Notes under the pieces: generated by a model
The model's input: the letters and a program-made list of their open reading frames with translations, nothing else
What the model was told of the DNA's origin: nothing
Databases searched by the model: none
NCBI RefSeq assembly: GCF_000712975.1
Contig: NZ_JHQL01000002.1
Coordinates: 310,001 to 374,000 of the forward strand
Source: Vreelandella neptunia
Lineage (GTDB): Bacteria; Pseudomonadota; Gammaproteobacteria; Pseudomonadales; Halomonadaceae
Length of the DNA stretch: 64,000 nucleotides
Reading direction: 5' to 3'
Part shown: positions 53,471 through 63,107 of the stretch, in pieces
Position numbering within the stretch: the stretch's first letter is position 1
How the letters are laid out: the number at the start of each line of letters is the position of its first letter
Made by a program: the position numbers and the translations under genes

Positions 53471-53604
53471 CAAAAGCGCAACTTTCCGACGATGCCCGAT
53501 TGCTGGGTAACGCTAATGGGCTAGGTTTTAAGCCGATTGAGAGGGATAGCGCTTAGTGCGTTTCGCCCACCTTAAAAAAGGCTGTCTCAGTGTTTGGCTT
53601 CAAC

Positions 53605-53645
53605 AGCGCAACGATCAAGGCAACAAAACGCAACACCAAATAATG
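53605..53645. repeat. 41-bp imperfect direct repeat, copy 2
   Basis: Partner of 53313-53353, 292 bp further on, in the same direction. Confidence 0.8.
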
Positions 53646-53710
53646 CCGACTCAAAACACTTTGGGATTGCCGTTTGTGGTTACTAGCGTGGTTATAGCTG
53701 CTGACTGACC

Positions 53711-53745
53711 AAAACAAAAGGGCTTACGCGTTAACGTAAGCCCTT
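53711..53745 (-). terminator. Terminator of tRNA-Arg
   Basis: On the minus strand, stem AAGGGCTTACG/CGTAAGCCCTT with a 6-nt loop is followed by TTTTGTTTT, just after the tRNA 3' end. It lies inside the att repeat. Confidence 0.88.
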
Positions 53746-53799
53746 GATATGTTTGGCGCGCCCGGTAGGAATTGAACCTACGACCTTCGGCTTCGGAGG
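53711..53799. repeat. Right attachment repeat (attR), 89 bp
   Basis: Identical to 44942-45030. This copy joins the 5' half of tRNA-Arg at 53800-53830 and so rebuilds an intact tRNA gene. The distance between the copies gives an element of 8,769 bp. Confidence 0.95.
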
Positions 53800-53830
53800 C
53801 CGACACTCTATCCAACTGAGCTACGGGCGC
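53754..53830 (-). tRNA. tRNA-Arg (anticodon CCG)
   Basis: The minus-strand sequence folds into a full cloverleaf: acceptor GCGCCCG/CGGGCGC, discriminator G and encoded CCA, D-arm with GCTC/GAGT, anticodon loop CTCCGAA within a TCGGC/GCCGA stem, and T-arm GTAGG-TTCAATT-CCTAC. Anticodon CCG reads CGG (arginine). The 3' 46 nt are duplicated at 44985-45030, where the element is integrated. Confidence 0.96.
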
Positions 53831-53973
53831 TTTGGGTGCGTATCGTACCCGTGTGGGCGCGCTGTGTCCAGTTGCCTTGCGGTTTTACAGCCGCTTTGAT
53901 TGACCGTTTTCGTCTCTCTGGTGCATGCTTTCGAAGCACTGCCAATCCTTAGTAAAACTGGGAACACACTATA

Positions 53974-54972
53974 ATGAAAACTTTTGCACGTAACACGCTG
54001 GCATTGGGCATTTCACTGGCGCTGGCAAGCGCTGCGAACGCCGCTGATTTTGCTGATATGGACCCCGTCACCCTGCGCTTGGCCCACGTGGTCAACGAGC
54101 AAGATGGCTTCCATATCGCTGCTACCAAGTTTGAAGAACTGGTGGAAGAACGCACCGAAGGCAAGGTCAACATCGAGATCTACCCTAACGCCTCATTGGG
54201 TGACGAACGCACGCTGCTGGAAGGTATGCAGATCGGCACGGTGGATATGGGGGTGATTACCAACGGGCCGGTGGCTAATTTTGTGGAAGAGATGGCGGTC
54301 TTTGAACTGCCGTTCCTGTTCCCTTCACCAGAAGCAGCTTATGGCGTGCTGGATGGCCCCATTGGCCAGGAGCTGCTGGATAAGCTGTCTGACGTGAACC
54401 TGAAAGGCTTAGCCTACGCTGAGCGCGGCTTCCGCAACTTGACCAACAGCGAGCGGGCGGTAAATTCACCGGAAGACCTGGATGGCCTGCGTATTCGCGT
54501 GATGGAAAACCCGGTGTACACCGATACCTTCCGTGAGCTGGGCGCTAACGCTATTCCCATGGCGTGGACAGAAGCACTGACCGCCATGCAGCAGGGCACC
54601 ATCGACGGTCAGGAAAATCCGGTGAACGTGATTCATTCATTCAAGCTGGATGAAACCCAGAACTACATGACCCTTTCCCGCCATACATACGCCCCGGCCA
54701 TTTTTGTAATGGGCATGCCCGTTTGGAACCAACTGCCAGAACAGGCACAAACCGTACTGAAAGAAGCCGCCCAAGAAGCCGCCGAGCATGAGCGCCAAGT
54801 GAACGCCGATATGGAAGCCGACCAACTGGCGGCGCTGCGCGAAGCGGGTATGGAAATCAACGAGACACCGGATATGGAAGCCTTCCAAGCAGCCGTGGCG
54901 CCTGTATATGAGAAGTACGGCGAGCAGTTTGGTGACTACCTGCCACGCATTCGGGAGGCGCTGAATCAGTGA
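53974..54972 (+). CDS. TRAP transporter solute-binding protein (DctP family)
   Basis: This 332-residue periplasmic protein has a signal peptide (about 1-23, A-N-A-A). The DctP pattern is clear: T-L-R-L-A-H-V-V-N, G-K-V-N-I-E-I-Y-P-N-A-S-L-G, and L-D-G-L-R-I-R-V-M-E-N-P with the Arg that binds a substrate carboxylate, then A-M-Q-Q-G-T-I-D-G-Q-E-N-P. The last motif places it with SiaP/YiaO-like acid-binding proteins. The substrate is an organic acid, not further defined. It starts the three-gene TRAP operon. Confidence 0.95.
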   Translation: MKTFARNTLALGISLALASAANAADFADMDPVTLRLAHVVNEQDGFHIAATKFEELVEERTEGKVNIEIYPNASLGDERTLLEGMQIGTVDMGVITNGPVANFVEEMAVFELPFLFPSPEAAYGVLDGPIGQELLDKLSDVNLKGLAYAERGFRNLTNSERAVNSPEDLDGLRIRVMENPVYTDTFRELGANAIPMAWTEALTAMQQGTIDGQENPVNVIHSFKLDETQNYMTLSRHTYAPAIFVMGMPVWNQLPEQAQTVLKEAAQEAAEHERQVNADMEADQLAALREAGMEINETPDMEAFQAAVAPVYEKYGEQFGDYLPRIREALNQ

Positions 54973-55496
54973 TGGCCTTTGCACAGCCTCTTTTGACGCT
55001 GCTGCAACGCATTGAACGCGGGCTGGATGCCATCATCCAGCCCGTGGTGTTTGCGGGCATGGCAGCATTAATTGGCGTGATTACTCTGCAGATTGTGTCG
55101 CGAGTGCTGTTCAGCGCCGTCGGCTGGACGGAAGAGGTCGCGCGCTTTCTGCTGGTGTGGATTACGTTTTTAGCCAGCACGCTGGCGTTCCAGCGCGGGC
55201 GGCATATCGCAGTGACCTTTGCCGTGGATGCGCTTCCTCTGTCCTTACGCAAGCTGGCACGTTTGGCGGCGCTGGCAGTAGTGCTGGCGTTTATGATTGC
55301 GCTAATCGTGATTGGCTACCGCTATATGCAGGTGCAAAGTTTTCAGAAGTCCGCCTCGCTGCGGCTTTCGATGACCTACATCTATGCAGTCATCCCACTT
55401 TCTGCCGCCATCATGGCGTGGTACGCCCTGGTCGATATGATTGACGTGCTGGTGAACGGTGAGCCAACGGTCGCCACTCCGGAGGAGCCGCTATGA
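54972..55496 (+). CDS. TRAP transporter small permease (DctQ family)
   Basis: This 174-residue protein has four membrane segments and the DctQ features W-T-E-E-V-A-R-F-L-L-V-W and A-F-Q-R-G-R-H-I. I start at ATG 54972, one base inside the dctP stop; GTG 54969 is in frame too. It overlaps the large permease gene by 4 bp. Confidence 0.93.
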   Translation: MAFAQPLLTLLQRIERGLDAIIQPVVFAGMAALIGVITLQIVSRVLFSAVGWTEEVARFLLVWITFLASTLAFQRGRHIAVTFAVDALPLSLRKLARLAALAVVLAFMIALIVIGYRYMQVQSFQKSASLRLSMTYIYAVIPLSAAIMAWYALVDMIDVLVNGEPTVATPEEPL

Positions 55497-56755
55497 CACT
55501 GGTGCTGTTCGGGCTGTTCTTCCTGTTTATGCTGCTGGGCGTGCCGATTGCCTTTGCAATTGGCGCAAGCACGCTTTATGCGCTGTACCAGTCGGGCGTG
55601 CCACTGATGGTGGTCACCCAGCAGATGTTCCAGGGCATTAACTCGTTTGCCCTGGTCGCTATCCCGATGTTTATTCTGGCCGGTGACTTAATGGCCCAGG
55701 GTAAGGTCAGCGAGCGGTTGGTAAGCTTTGCCGATTCGCTAGTCGGCTTTATGCGTGGCGGGCTTTCGATTGTATCGGTGATGGCGGGCATGTTTTTCGC
55801 GGCTATCTCTGGCTCTGGCGCAGCAACCACCGCTGCGGTGGGTTCAAGCCTGGTGCCAGAACTTAAGCGTAAAGGTTACGACCCCGCTTCGGCGGCCAGC
55901 TTAATTGCTGCCAGCGGCACGATTGGCGTGGTGATTCCTCCCTCGGTGCCGATGATTATCTACGCGGTGATTGCTCAGCAGTCGGTTTCAAAGCTGTTTT
56001 TGAACGGCTTTTTGCCGGGGCTGGCTATGGGGCTGGGGCTAATGGCGATTGCCATCACTCAGGCCTATAAGCGTCAGTACCCCAAAGGCACACCGCTGTC
56101 ACTGCCTACCATTTGGCGCACGCTAAAAGCGGCTAGCTGGGGGCTGATGACGCCGGTGATTATTTTGGGCGGTATCTTCTCGGGTATTTTCACGCCTTCG
56201 GAAGCGGCGGTGGTGGCGGTTAACTACGCGCTGCTGGTATCACTGTTTGTGTACCGGGATTTAACCCTGCCCCAGGTGTATAAGCTGCTGATTCGCTCGG
56301 CGATGACCACCGCAGTCATTATGCTGGTAATTGCCATGTCGGCAGTACTCAGCTGGACGCTTTCAAGCTGGCAGGTACCCGGCGCGATAGCCCAAGCAGT
56401 GTTGTCGCTTTCCACTAACCCCTACGTGATTATGCTGCTGGTCGTGGCCGTGATTCTGCTCACGGGGGTATTTATCGAGACCGCCAGCGCCTTGATTATT
56501 CTTACCCCAGTGCTGCTACCGCTGGTGCTCCAGCTGGGAATCGACCCTATCCACTTTGGTTTGATTATTGTGGTGGGACTGTCAATTGGCATGATTACCC
56601 CGCCAGTGGCAATCAACCTCTATGTGGCTTCGTCAGTCACTCAGCTACCGCTGGAGCGCATCACCCAGGCAATTATCCCGTATCTTTTAGGGCTAATTGG
56701 CGTGTTGCTATTGGTGGTTTATGTACCGATCCTGCTCGGCTGGTCGGGTAGTTAG
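55493..56755 (+). CDS. TRAP transporter large permease (DctM family)
   Basis: This 420-residue protein with about twelve membrane segments starts F-G-L-F-F-L-F-M-L-L-G-V-P-I-A-F-A-I-G and contains S-G-S-G-A-A-T-T-A-A-V-G and I-T-P-P-V-A-I-N-L-Y, hallmarks of the sodium-driven DctM subunit. It is the last gene of the operon. Confidence 0.95.
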   Translation: MTLVLFGLFFLFMLLGVPIAFAIGASTLYALYQSGVPLMVVTQQMFQGINSFALVAIPMFILAGDLMAQGKVSERLVSFADSLVGFMRGGLSIVSVMAGMFFAAISGSGAATTAAVGSSLVPELKRKGYDPASAASLIAASGTIGVVIPPSVPMIIYAVIAQQSVSKLFLNGFLPGLAMGLGLMAIAITQAYKRQYPKGTPLSLPTIWRTLKAASWGLMTPVIILGGIFSGIFTPSEAAVVAVNYALLVSLFVYRDLTLPQVYKLLIRSAMTTAVIMLVIAMSAVLSWTLSSWQVPGAIAQAVLSLSTNPYVIMLLVVAVILLTGVFIETASALIILTPVLLPLVLQLGIDPIHFGLIIVVGLSIGMITPPVAINLYVASSVTQLPLERITQAIIPYLLGLIGVLLLVVYVPILLGWSGS

Positions 56756-56775
56756 CAAGACATTAACGCTGAGAC

Positions 56776-56805
56776 GAAATGCGCTGATATGAAATGCGTT
56801 GATAT
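56776..56805. repeat. 15-bp tandem duplication after dctM
   Basis: GAAATGCGCTGATAT and GAAATGCGTTGATAT stand side by side, differing at one base, between the dctM stop and its terminator. Confidence 0.85.
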
Positions 56806-56809
56806 GAAC

Positions 56810-56846
56810 AAGGGGCTTGCCATTTGGCAGCCCCCTTTTGTTTTTA
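56810..56846 (+). terminator. Rho-independent terminator of the TRAP operon
   Basis: AAGGGG-CT-TGCC pairs with GGCA-G-CCCCCTT around an ATTT loop, followed by TTGTTTTT. It sits 55 bp after dctM. Confidence 0.85.
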
Positions 56847-56912
56847 CCGCGCATCGTGTGTTTTTTGCTGAGCGCGATTTAAACTACGCGCGATTTATAA
56901 ACAACGTAAGGC

Positions 56913-58700
56913 TTAAAACTCTTCCCAGGCGTCTTCACTACTTTTGACCGGAGCCTTCTGAGACGAAAGCGTGGGACGTTTGAGTGCCTGGAGGTCACTT
57001 GGAGAACTCGCCGGTTGGGGTTGATGCGGCTGATTGGACAGCTGCCGCGTTGACGAGGCCTGTGGATCATCGCCACCAAGCACGAAGGAGTTGATCAACT
57101 CGTTAAGGTGTTCGGCATGGCGACGCATATCAGCAGCAGCGGCGGTAGACTCTTGTACCATGGCAGCGTTTTGCTGAGTCATGGTGTCCATTTCCGCAAC
57201 GGCAGTGTTGATCTGGCCAATACCGCTACTCTGCTCCTTGGCGCCCGCACTAATCTCGCCGATCACATCGGTCACTTTGGAAACGCTTTCAACAATGTCA
57301 CGCATGGTAGCGCCAGCGTTACGCACAAGCTCGGCACCAGCGTGGGTGTGCTTAACAGAGCTATCAATCAGCGTGCGAATCTCTTTTGATGCATCGCTTG
57401 AACGACTGGCAAGTGTGCGTACTTCTTGCGCAACTACCGCGAAGCCACGGCCATGCTCACCTGCCCGCGCAGCTTCCACCGACGCATTCAGAGCCAAAAT
57501 ATTGGTTTGGAAGGCAATCGCATCGATCATCGTGATGATATCGCTAATGCGCGCCGCTGAATCATTGATGTCGTGCATCGTCCGCTCAACCTGACCCATG
57601 GCTTCTTCACCCTGGTGGGCCACTTCAGCGGTGGACTGAACCAGCTGATTAGCTTGCTGGGCGTTATCCGCACTGTGGTTTACGGTCGAGGTGATCTCTT
57701 CCATAGAGGCCGACGTTTCTTGCAGATTAGCGGCAGCCTGTTCGGTACGGGTAGCCAGCTCTTCTGAACTATGGGACATCTCGCCTGCCGAGTGGTAAAC
57801 ACTGACAGTGCTACGACGCACGTCACGCAGGGTGTCCTGCATTCGTTCAACAAAGGCGTTGAACTGCACCGCAAGGTTACCCACTTCATCATTGCTTTCT
57901 ACCGCTAGGCGGCGGGTAAGGTCACCACGGCCCTGAGCAATATCGTGCATGGCGCTAGCGGTGCGCTTAATCGGTCCTACGGTGCGGCGCACAAAACCAA
58001 ATGCGAGCAGTGCTACTATCACAAATAAGACAGCACCCAACAAAATCGCAAACAGAATAGATTGGCGTAAACTGGCAGTAGCGGTAGCTTCCAGCTCGGC
58101 AACCGTCACATCAACATCAGTGACATAAACACCAGCACCAATCATCCAGCCCCACTTTTCTAAACTCTCTACATACGAATGCTTAGGCTCAATCTCACGA
58201 GTACTTGGGTACTCCCATACGTAGCTATGGAAACCGCCGCCATTTTTAGCTACTTGAAGGATATCGCGAATAAGGTAGCTACCATCCGGCGTTCTTACGT
58301 CCATCATGTTGGTCCCTTCGCGCTCTGGCGCAGGGGCTGTCACAATGTTGTTGCCCTCGAAATCATAGATAAAAACGTAGTTATTACCTTCAAAGCGCAT
58401 CGCGCGCACCAGCTCTGCTACCTGCTGTTTGGCTTCCTCATCGTTGGCACCTGCCCGTTCATAAATAGGCGAGATAGCGGTTGTCGCTACTTGCACAATG
58501 TCACGCACCGCGTGGCGGCGCTCTTCAATCAGCAGCTCGCGCTGGTTTGCCAACGTATCGCGGGTGTTTTGAGTACGCTCATAGGCGTTAAACGCAACTA
58601 ATCCCACGGTCACCATAAAAAGAGGCAGCAGAACAAGAGTGAGCACTTTAGCTTGTAAGCTAAGGCTTCGTTTTTTCGTAGTCGAAGGAGCAGTGGCCAT
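56913..58700 (-). CDS. Methyl-accepting chemotaxis protein with Cache domain
   Basis: This is a 595-residue receptor: TM1 (about 14-36), periplasmic single Cache domain (about 45-190; [20 protein letters not shown]), TM2 (about 208-230), HAMP (about 232-285) and a full signalling domain with the hairpin [20 protein letters not shown]. The C-terminus ends A-W-E-E-F, the xWxxF pentapeptide that tethers CheR and CheB. Such Cache receptors often sense small carboxylates. It is convergent with the TRAP operon, so a shared ligand is possible. Confidence 0.94.
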   Translation of the reverse strand: MATAPSTTKKRSLSLQAKVLTLVLLPLFMVTVGLVAFNAYERTQNTRDTLANQRELLIEERRHAVRDIVQVATTAISPIYERAGANDEEAKQQVAELVRAMRFEGNNYVFIYDFEGNNIVTAPAPEREGTNMMDVRTPDGSYLIRDILQVAKNGGGFHSYVWEYPSTREIEPKHSYVESLEKWGWMIGAGVYVTDVDVTVAELEATATASLRQSILFAILLGAVLFVIVALLAFGFVRRTVGPIKRTASAMHDIAQGRGDLTRRLAVESNDEVGNLAVQFNAFVERMQDTLRDVRRSTVSVYHSAGEMSHSSEELATRTEQAAANLQETSASMEEITSTVNHSADNAQQANQLVQSTAEVAHQGEEAMGQVERTMHDINDSAARISDIITMIDAIAFQTNILALNASVEAARAGEHGRGFAVVAQEVRTLASRSSDASKEIRTLIDSSVKHTHAGAELVRNAGATMRDIVESVSKVTDVIGEISAGAKEQSSGIGQINTAVAEMDTMTQQNAAMVQESTAAAADMRRHAEHLNELINSFVLGGDDPQASSTRQLSNQPHQPQPASSPSDLQALKRPTLSSQKAPVKSSEDAWEEF

Positions 58701-59318
58701 TCAGGTTTCTCTGTAGGTCGTAGGAAAAATTTTAGTAATATTGTGCAGTTACTATCGACCTAACAAGGATTAACTTTAGCCAATTATTGTTCTTTTTTTA
58801 GGGTGCTCAGATTGACAGACTGACGTTTATGGCCTGCTTATCCAGATAGAAACCTCTTCAAAAGGTAGAAGCTCAGCATCTGTGCCTTTTTCATGTTGCG
58901 TAACGGCACCTCGCCCAAACTTACCCAATTGAAACATATGCTTATCTGACTAGCTGTGATTTAGTTTTCAAGCTAAACCAGAAGACAGCCAGCGCCCTTC
59001 ACTGCCTCATTATCGGTTAAGCCACGGACATCCATGCAAGTGCCGCATAGCAGTACCTACCCCAACAACACATCGAGAAGCGGAGTTGAATGTGTCCCGG
59101 CTACATCGGATACACCCACTTTTTGTTTCTTAACAGTTAAGAAACGCTCAAACTCGTTATTTCATAACCTACGTTAAGGTTATCTTTCGGCTATCCGTTC
59201 ACTGTAGGTGGGTGGTGGCCAGGGACGGCCCGTTTTTAGCAAGCAGCTAGCCACCTCAGTTTTGCCTGCACTGCCCCTATTAACTAGTGGGGCAGTGCAG
59301 TAACCACCTTTTCAATGC
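58701..59318. other. Intergenic region between ureG and the chemoreceptor gene
   Basis: These 618 bp lie between the 3' end of the urease operon and the chemoreceptor start. The region holds the chemoreceptor promoter, the hairpin at 59266-59300 and no supported gene. Confidence 0.55.
59266..59300 (-). terminator. Hairpin after ureG
   Basis: CTGCACTGCCCC and GGGGCAGTGCAG form a perfect 12-bp stem with an 11-nt loop, 19 bp beyond the ureG stop. A T-run is not obvious on the minus strand, so it may be a weak terminator or message-stabilising hairpin. Confidence 0.7.
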
Positions 59319-59951
59319 TTATGCCGTCGCCACCTGGGGCCGACGTTCATCCAACATGCCTTTATCAAGAATAAAACGGATGATCTCCTCAAGCCCAACA
59401 CCATCGTAGAGATTGGTAAACACAAAGGGGCGTTCGCCGCGCATTTTCTTCGAATCCCGCTCCATTACCTCCAACGAAGCATGCACCTGCTCGGCAATAT
59501 CGATTTTGTTGATAATCAACAGATCTGACTTGGTAATGCCTGGCCCGCCTTTACGGGGAATTTTATCGCCTGCGGAAACGTCAATCACGTACAGCGTGAG
59601 ATCGGAAAGCTCAGGACTGAAGGTGGCCGATAGGTTATCGCCACCAGACTCTACCAGCACCAGTTCTAGTTTTGGGTGGCGGGCGTGTAGCTCATCGATG
59701 GCCGCCAAGTTCATCGAAGCGTCTTCGCGGATGGCGGTATGCGGGCAGCCGCCGGTTTCCACACCCAGGATGCGGTCAGCGGCCAGTGCGTTGTGTTTGA
59801 GCAGAAAGTCAGCGTCTTCACGAGTGTAGATGTCGTTGGTCACGACGGCGATATCGTAATAATCGCGGAGTGCCGAACAGAGCTGCTTGAGCAGTGCGGT
59901 TTTACCGGACCCCACTGGCCCACCCACGCCTACACGTAAACAGTGCGTCAT
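59319..59951 (-). CDS. ureG: Urease accessory GTPase UreG
   Basis: This is a 210-residue protein with P-loop G-G-P-V-G-S-G-K-T at 10-18, the metal-binding E-T-G-G-C-P-H-T motif (C-P-H near residue 70), and [17 protein letters not shown]. UreG hydrolyses GTP to load nickel into urease with UreF, UreD and UreE. Last gene of the operon, 24 bp after ureF. Confidence 0.97.
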   Translation of the reverse strand: MTHCLRVGVGGPVGSGKTALLKQLCSALRDYYDIAVVTNDIYTREDADFLLKHNALAADRILGVETGGCPHTAIREDASMNLAAIDELHARHPKLELVLVESGGDNLSATFSPELSDLTLYVIDVSAGDKIPRKGGPGITKSDLLIINKIDIAEQVHASLEVMERDSKKMRGERPFVFTNLYDGVGLEEIIRFILDKGMLDERRPQVATA

Positions 59952-59975
59952 TATTTTCTCCTAATAGATAAACGT

Positions 59976-60698
59976 TTAACTTCTAAACAAGCGTGAATAT
60001 TGCGTTTCGTGCAGAGCGCTTGCCAGCGCCACGCCGGGCAGTATCGGGCCAAGATCGTCATCGTCGAGCAATAGTGCTTGGTCGACAGCGGCCACCAGTT
60101 CACCGCGCAGCTGTTCAATAACGCGCTGAGCGGCGGTATGGCCTAGGGGCAGTGCTTTGCAGGCTACTGCCAGTTGGTTTTCCAGCCACGCCCAGCCAAA
60201 CCCTAACAGCGCCTGACGCGGGGGCACGCCACGCATATGGGCAGCATAGCTAAATAGCGTCACGTAGCCTGCCTGGGTAGGTAATAAAGGCGGCAGAAAG
60301 TCTTCACTTTGCTCATCCTGGCGGGGCAGTAAGTCCAGGCTGCCTAACAGGCGCTTAAGTGAAGCACCCAGGCGGCTATCCTCAGCCGCTAGTTCAGCGG
60401 TTTCGCGGGTGGCTGCCAACCACTCGTCCCACTGGGCTATTGCATCGCTGTCCTGCTGCTCAAAGGCGGTGTACAAGCGCGCGATCAGCGGCAGTTCACA
60501 GCGGGTTAGGCCATCTTCCAATACGCCAGAAAGCCACTCAGAAAGGCTTTTTTCATCACTTACCCAGCCTAGCTCAAAGGCACTTTCTAACCCTTGGGAA
60601 AACGCAAAGGCACCGATGGGCAGCGCGGGGCTGACCAGTTGCATTAGCCCTAGCAGGGCTAAGTCATGGTTTTCTGGTAAGGCACGTTCAGTGGGCAT
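59976..60698 (-). CDS. ureF: Urease accessory protein UreF
   Basis: This 240-residue helical protein has the UreF motif L-P-I-G-A-F-A-F-S-Q-G-L-E near residue 25 and L-F-S-Y-A-A-H-M-R. It gates UreG in the UreDFG activation complex. I start at ATG 60698 (M-P-T-E-R-A-L-P), which overlaps the end of ureE by 11 bp. The longer frame up to 60794 runs through the histidine-tail coding region of ureE and is not part of UreF. Confidence 0.94.
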   Translation of the reverse strand: MPTERALPENHDLALLGLMQLVSPALPIGAFAFSQGLESAFELGWVSDEKSLSEWLSGVLEDGLTRCELPLIARLYTAFEQQDSDAIAQWDEWLAATRETAELAAEDSRLGASLKRLLGSLDLLPRQDEQSEDFLPPLLPTQAGYVTLFSYAAHMRGVPPRQALLGFGWAWLENQLAVACKALPLGHTAAQRVIEQLRGELVAAVDQALLLDDDDLGPILPGVALASALHETQYSRLFRS

Positions 60699-61236
60699 GA
60701 TGATGCCCATGCGTGTGTGAATGATCATGCGGATGCTCATGGTCGTGGGAGTGCCCATGACCATGAGAATGCCCGTGAGAATGCCCGCCGCCACCTACTT
60801 GGTTATAGGCGCCAGGTTCTGGGTCGAAGGTGGCGTTGTGATGCTCAAGCTCAGCCCCCAGTAATTCCGCCAGCTCTTCTAGCACATGGTCGGGGGGGAA
60901 ACGCACCCAGCCGCCCTTCTCGTCTTCGCCCAGCGCTAACTGTACATGGCGATTGCCAAGATGATATGCCAGCCGTGCAAGGGGTAAGCCGGTGCTAACT
61001 CGCGCGGTCACCACCGGCTCGATGGCAGCGCGTATGCGCACCACCTCGCCACTTTCAGCTTTTAAGCCTTCGCCATCGCGCAGCACCGGGCCACGGTCTA
61101 GAAACAGGCCCAACACTTGGCCGCTGTCGCTGTCCGCTTTTAAACGCCCGCGGATGCGCAGTTCAAAAGGCAGTGTCAGCGTGTCGCTGGCAGCGCGCTC
61201 TTCCACCGGCCCTAAACGTTCTATCAATTTCAGCAT
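60688..61236 (-). CDS. ureE: Urease accessory nickel chaperone UreE with long histidine tail
   Basis: This 182-residue protein has an N-terminal peptide-binding domain and C-terminal metal-binding domain (G-N-R-H-V-Q-L near 95, then Y-N-Q-V-G-G-G). The tail from about 150 to the end is a run of H-S-H-G-H and H-D-H-E-H units with about 17 His in 33 residues, able to hold several nickel ions. The start is ATG 61236 behind GGACGG. A 155-bp gap with a palindromic repeat separates it from ureC. Confidence 0.95.
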   Translation of the reverse strand: MLKLIERLGPVEERAASDTLTLPFELRIRGRLKADSDSGQVLGLFLDRGPVLRDGEGLKAESGEVVRIRAAIEPVVTARVSTGLPLARLAYHLGNRHVQLALGEDEKGGWVRFPPDHVLEELAELLGAELEHHNATFDPEPGAYNQVGGGGHSHGHSHGHGHSHDHEHPHDHSHTHGHHHAH

Positions 61237-61270
61237 CTCTACCGTCCTTTCGCTATCTATGAGGCTGTGC

Positions 61271-61361
61271 CGGGGGTAGGCCTACGAGAGGGCGCTGTGA
61301 ATACATCCCTGTACGCTACTTTTGCAATCCATGGCAAAAGACCCTCTCTTCGACCTCCCCC
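61271..61361. repeat. REP-like nested palindrome between ureC and ureE
   Basis: An outer stem (CGGGGG... with ...CCCCCG), a middle stem (CGAGAGGG with CCCTCTC), and an inner hairpin CTTTTGC-AATCCATG-GCAAAAG lie nested over about 90 bp. The segment with GAATACATCCCTGTACG resembles a dispersed repeat I associate with Halomonas genomes. In the message it could halt or protect transcripts and tune the ratio of structural to accessory urease proteins. Confidence 0.75.
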
Positions 61362-61391
61362 GTCACCTCTACCTAAATGAAATAGCCCCAA

Positions 61392-63107
61392 TTAAAACAA
61401 ATGATAACGCTGGGCTAGCGGCAGTTCGGTGGCGGGCTCGCAGGTGAGTAACTCGCCATCGCAGCGCACTTCATAGGTTTGTGGGTCAACGGTGAGCTCT
61501 GGGCAGGCGTCGTTGAGTTTCATATCTTTTTTACGCACGCCGCGCACGTTCTTGCATGCCGCCAACGTGCTATGCAGGCCCAGGCGCTCTTTAACCCCCG
61601 CATCAATGGCAGCTTGGCTAACAAAATGTAGCCGGGTTTGGCTAGCGGCCTTTCCAAACGCCCCAAACATAAAGCGATAATGCACTGGCTGGGGCGTGGG
61701 AATAGACGCATTGGGGTCGCCCATGGGCGCTGCCGCAATCATGCCGCCTTTAATGATCAGCGAGGGCTTTACACCGAAGAATGCAGGCTTCCAGAGCACT
61801 AAATCCGCCAGCTTGCCAACTTCGATAGAACCTACCTCATGGGCAATGCCGTGGGTAATGGCAGGATTAATGGTGTATTTGGCGATATAACGCTTGGCGC
61901 GCAGGTTATCCGCGCCCAACGCTTCATCTTCGGGCAATAAACCGCGCTGCACCTTCATTTTATGGGCTGTTTGCCAGGTACGGCAGACCACTTCGCCCAC
62001 TCGCCCCATGGCTTGGGAGTCCGAGGCAATCATCGAGATCACGCCCAAGTCGTGAAGAATATCTTCGGCGGCGATCGTTTCACGGCGAATACGTGAGTCG
62101 GCAAAGGCCACATCTTCAGGAATGTTGGGGTCTAAGTGGTGGCAGACCATCAACATATCCAGGTGTTCGTCGATGGTGTTAACCGTATAAGGCCGCGTCG
62201 GATTAGTGGAAGACGGCAGCACGTACTCTTTTGAGCAGGCGGTCAGGATATCCGGCGCGTGACCGCCGCCTGCCCCTTCCGTGTGGTAGGTGTGAATACC
62301 GCGCTCTTTAAACGCCGCCAGGGTGTCTTCCACAAAGCCGGATTCATTGAGCGTGTCGGTGTGGATCGCGATCTGCACATCGTACTTTTCTGCCACGCTG
62401 AGGCAGTTATCAATGGAAGCAGGCGTGGTGCCCCAGTCTTCGTGGAGCTTTAGCCCCATGGCACCCGCTTCCAGCTGCGCTTCTAATGCCTCTGGCAGGC
62501 TGGCATTGCCTTTGCCTAACAGACCAATATTCATCGGCAGGTCGTCCACCGCTTGCAGCATTTTGCCAATATGCCACGCGCCAGGCGTGCAGGTTGTCGC
62601 ATTAGAGCCCGTTGCGGGGCCAGTGCCGCCGCCCAACATAGTGGTTACGCCGCTCATCAGCGCTTCTTCTACCTGTTGGGGGCAAATAAAGTGAATATGC
62701 GCGTCAATACCGCCAGCGGTGAGAATCTTGCCTTCGCCTGAGATAATTTCAGTGCCGGGGCCAATCACTATATCCACATCCGGCTGAGTGTCGGGATTAC
62801 CTGCCTTGCCAATCGCCGCGATGCGTCCGCTTTGCAGGCCAACATCGGCTTTCACAATGCCCCACCAGTCTAAAATCAGCGCATTGGTAATCACCGTATC
62901 CATCACCGTGTGATCAACACGCTGGCTTTGCCCCATGCCATCGCGGATAACCTTACCGCCGCCGAACTTCACCTCGTCGCCGTAGTGGGTAGCGTCTTTC
63001 TCTACCTCGATCCACAGCTCGGTATCGCCCAGGCGCACTCGGTCGCCCACGGTGGGGCCGTACATATCGGCGTAAGCTTGCCGACTGATTTTGTTAACCG
63101 GTTTCAT
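61392..63107 (-). CDS. ureC: Urease alpha subunit UreC
   Basis: This is the 571-residue catalytic subunit that splits urea into ammonia and carbamate at a dinickel centre. It shows [19 protein letters not shown] (nickel His pair), G-L-K-L-H-E-D-W-G with the carbamylated Lys, [10 protein letters not shown], and M-V-C-H-H-L-D with the catalytic His. Full length for the family (about 567). Start overlaps the ureB stop by 4 bp. Confidence 0.98.
   Translation of the reverse strand: MKPVNKISRQAYADMYGPTVGDRVRLGDTELWIEVEKDATHYGDEVKFGGGKVIRDGMGQSQRVDHTVMDTVITNALILDWWGIVKADVGLQSGRIAAIGKAGNPDTQPDVDIVIGPGTEIISGEGKILTAGGIDAHIHFICPQQVEEALMSGVTTMLGGGTGPATGSNATTCTPGAWHIGKMLQAVDDLPMNIGLLGKGNASLPEALEAQLEAGAMGLKLHEDWGTTPASIDNCLSVAEKYDVQIAIHTDTLNESGFVEDTLAAFKERGIHTYHTEGAGGGHAPDILTACSKEYVLPSSTNPTRPYTVNTIDEHLDMLMVCHHLDPNIPEDVAFADSRIRRETIAAEDILHDLGVISMIASDSQAMGRVGEVVCRTWQTAHKMKVQRGLLPEDEALGADNLRAKRYIAKYTINPAITHGIAHEVGSIEVGKLADLVLWKPAFFGVKPSLIIKGGMIAAAPMGDPNASIPTPQPVHYRFMFGAFGKAASQTRLHFVSQAAIDAGVKERLGLHSTLAACKNVRGVRKKDMKLNDACPELTVDPQTYEVRCDGELLTCEPATELPLAQRYHLF

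Larger units (their letters stand above)
52916..53710. other. Non-coding right arm of the element
   Basis: These 795 bp have no gene I would support. A 52-codon frame from ATG 52945 is possible but unproven, and complementary AAAACCCC (about 52953) and GGGGTTTT (about 53020) bracket part of it. The right half contains the 12-bp-spaced motifs and the 41-bp direct repeat listed separately. Such a long non-coding end next to an att site suits recombination, immunity or packaging signals. Confidence 0.55.

Noticed and set aside
60698-60794. Extended ureF start
   Set aside because: The extra residues are the ureE histidine-tail codons read in another frame; the UreF family starts near M-P-T-E-R.
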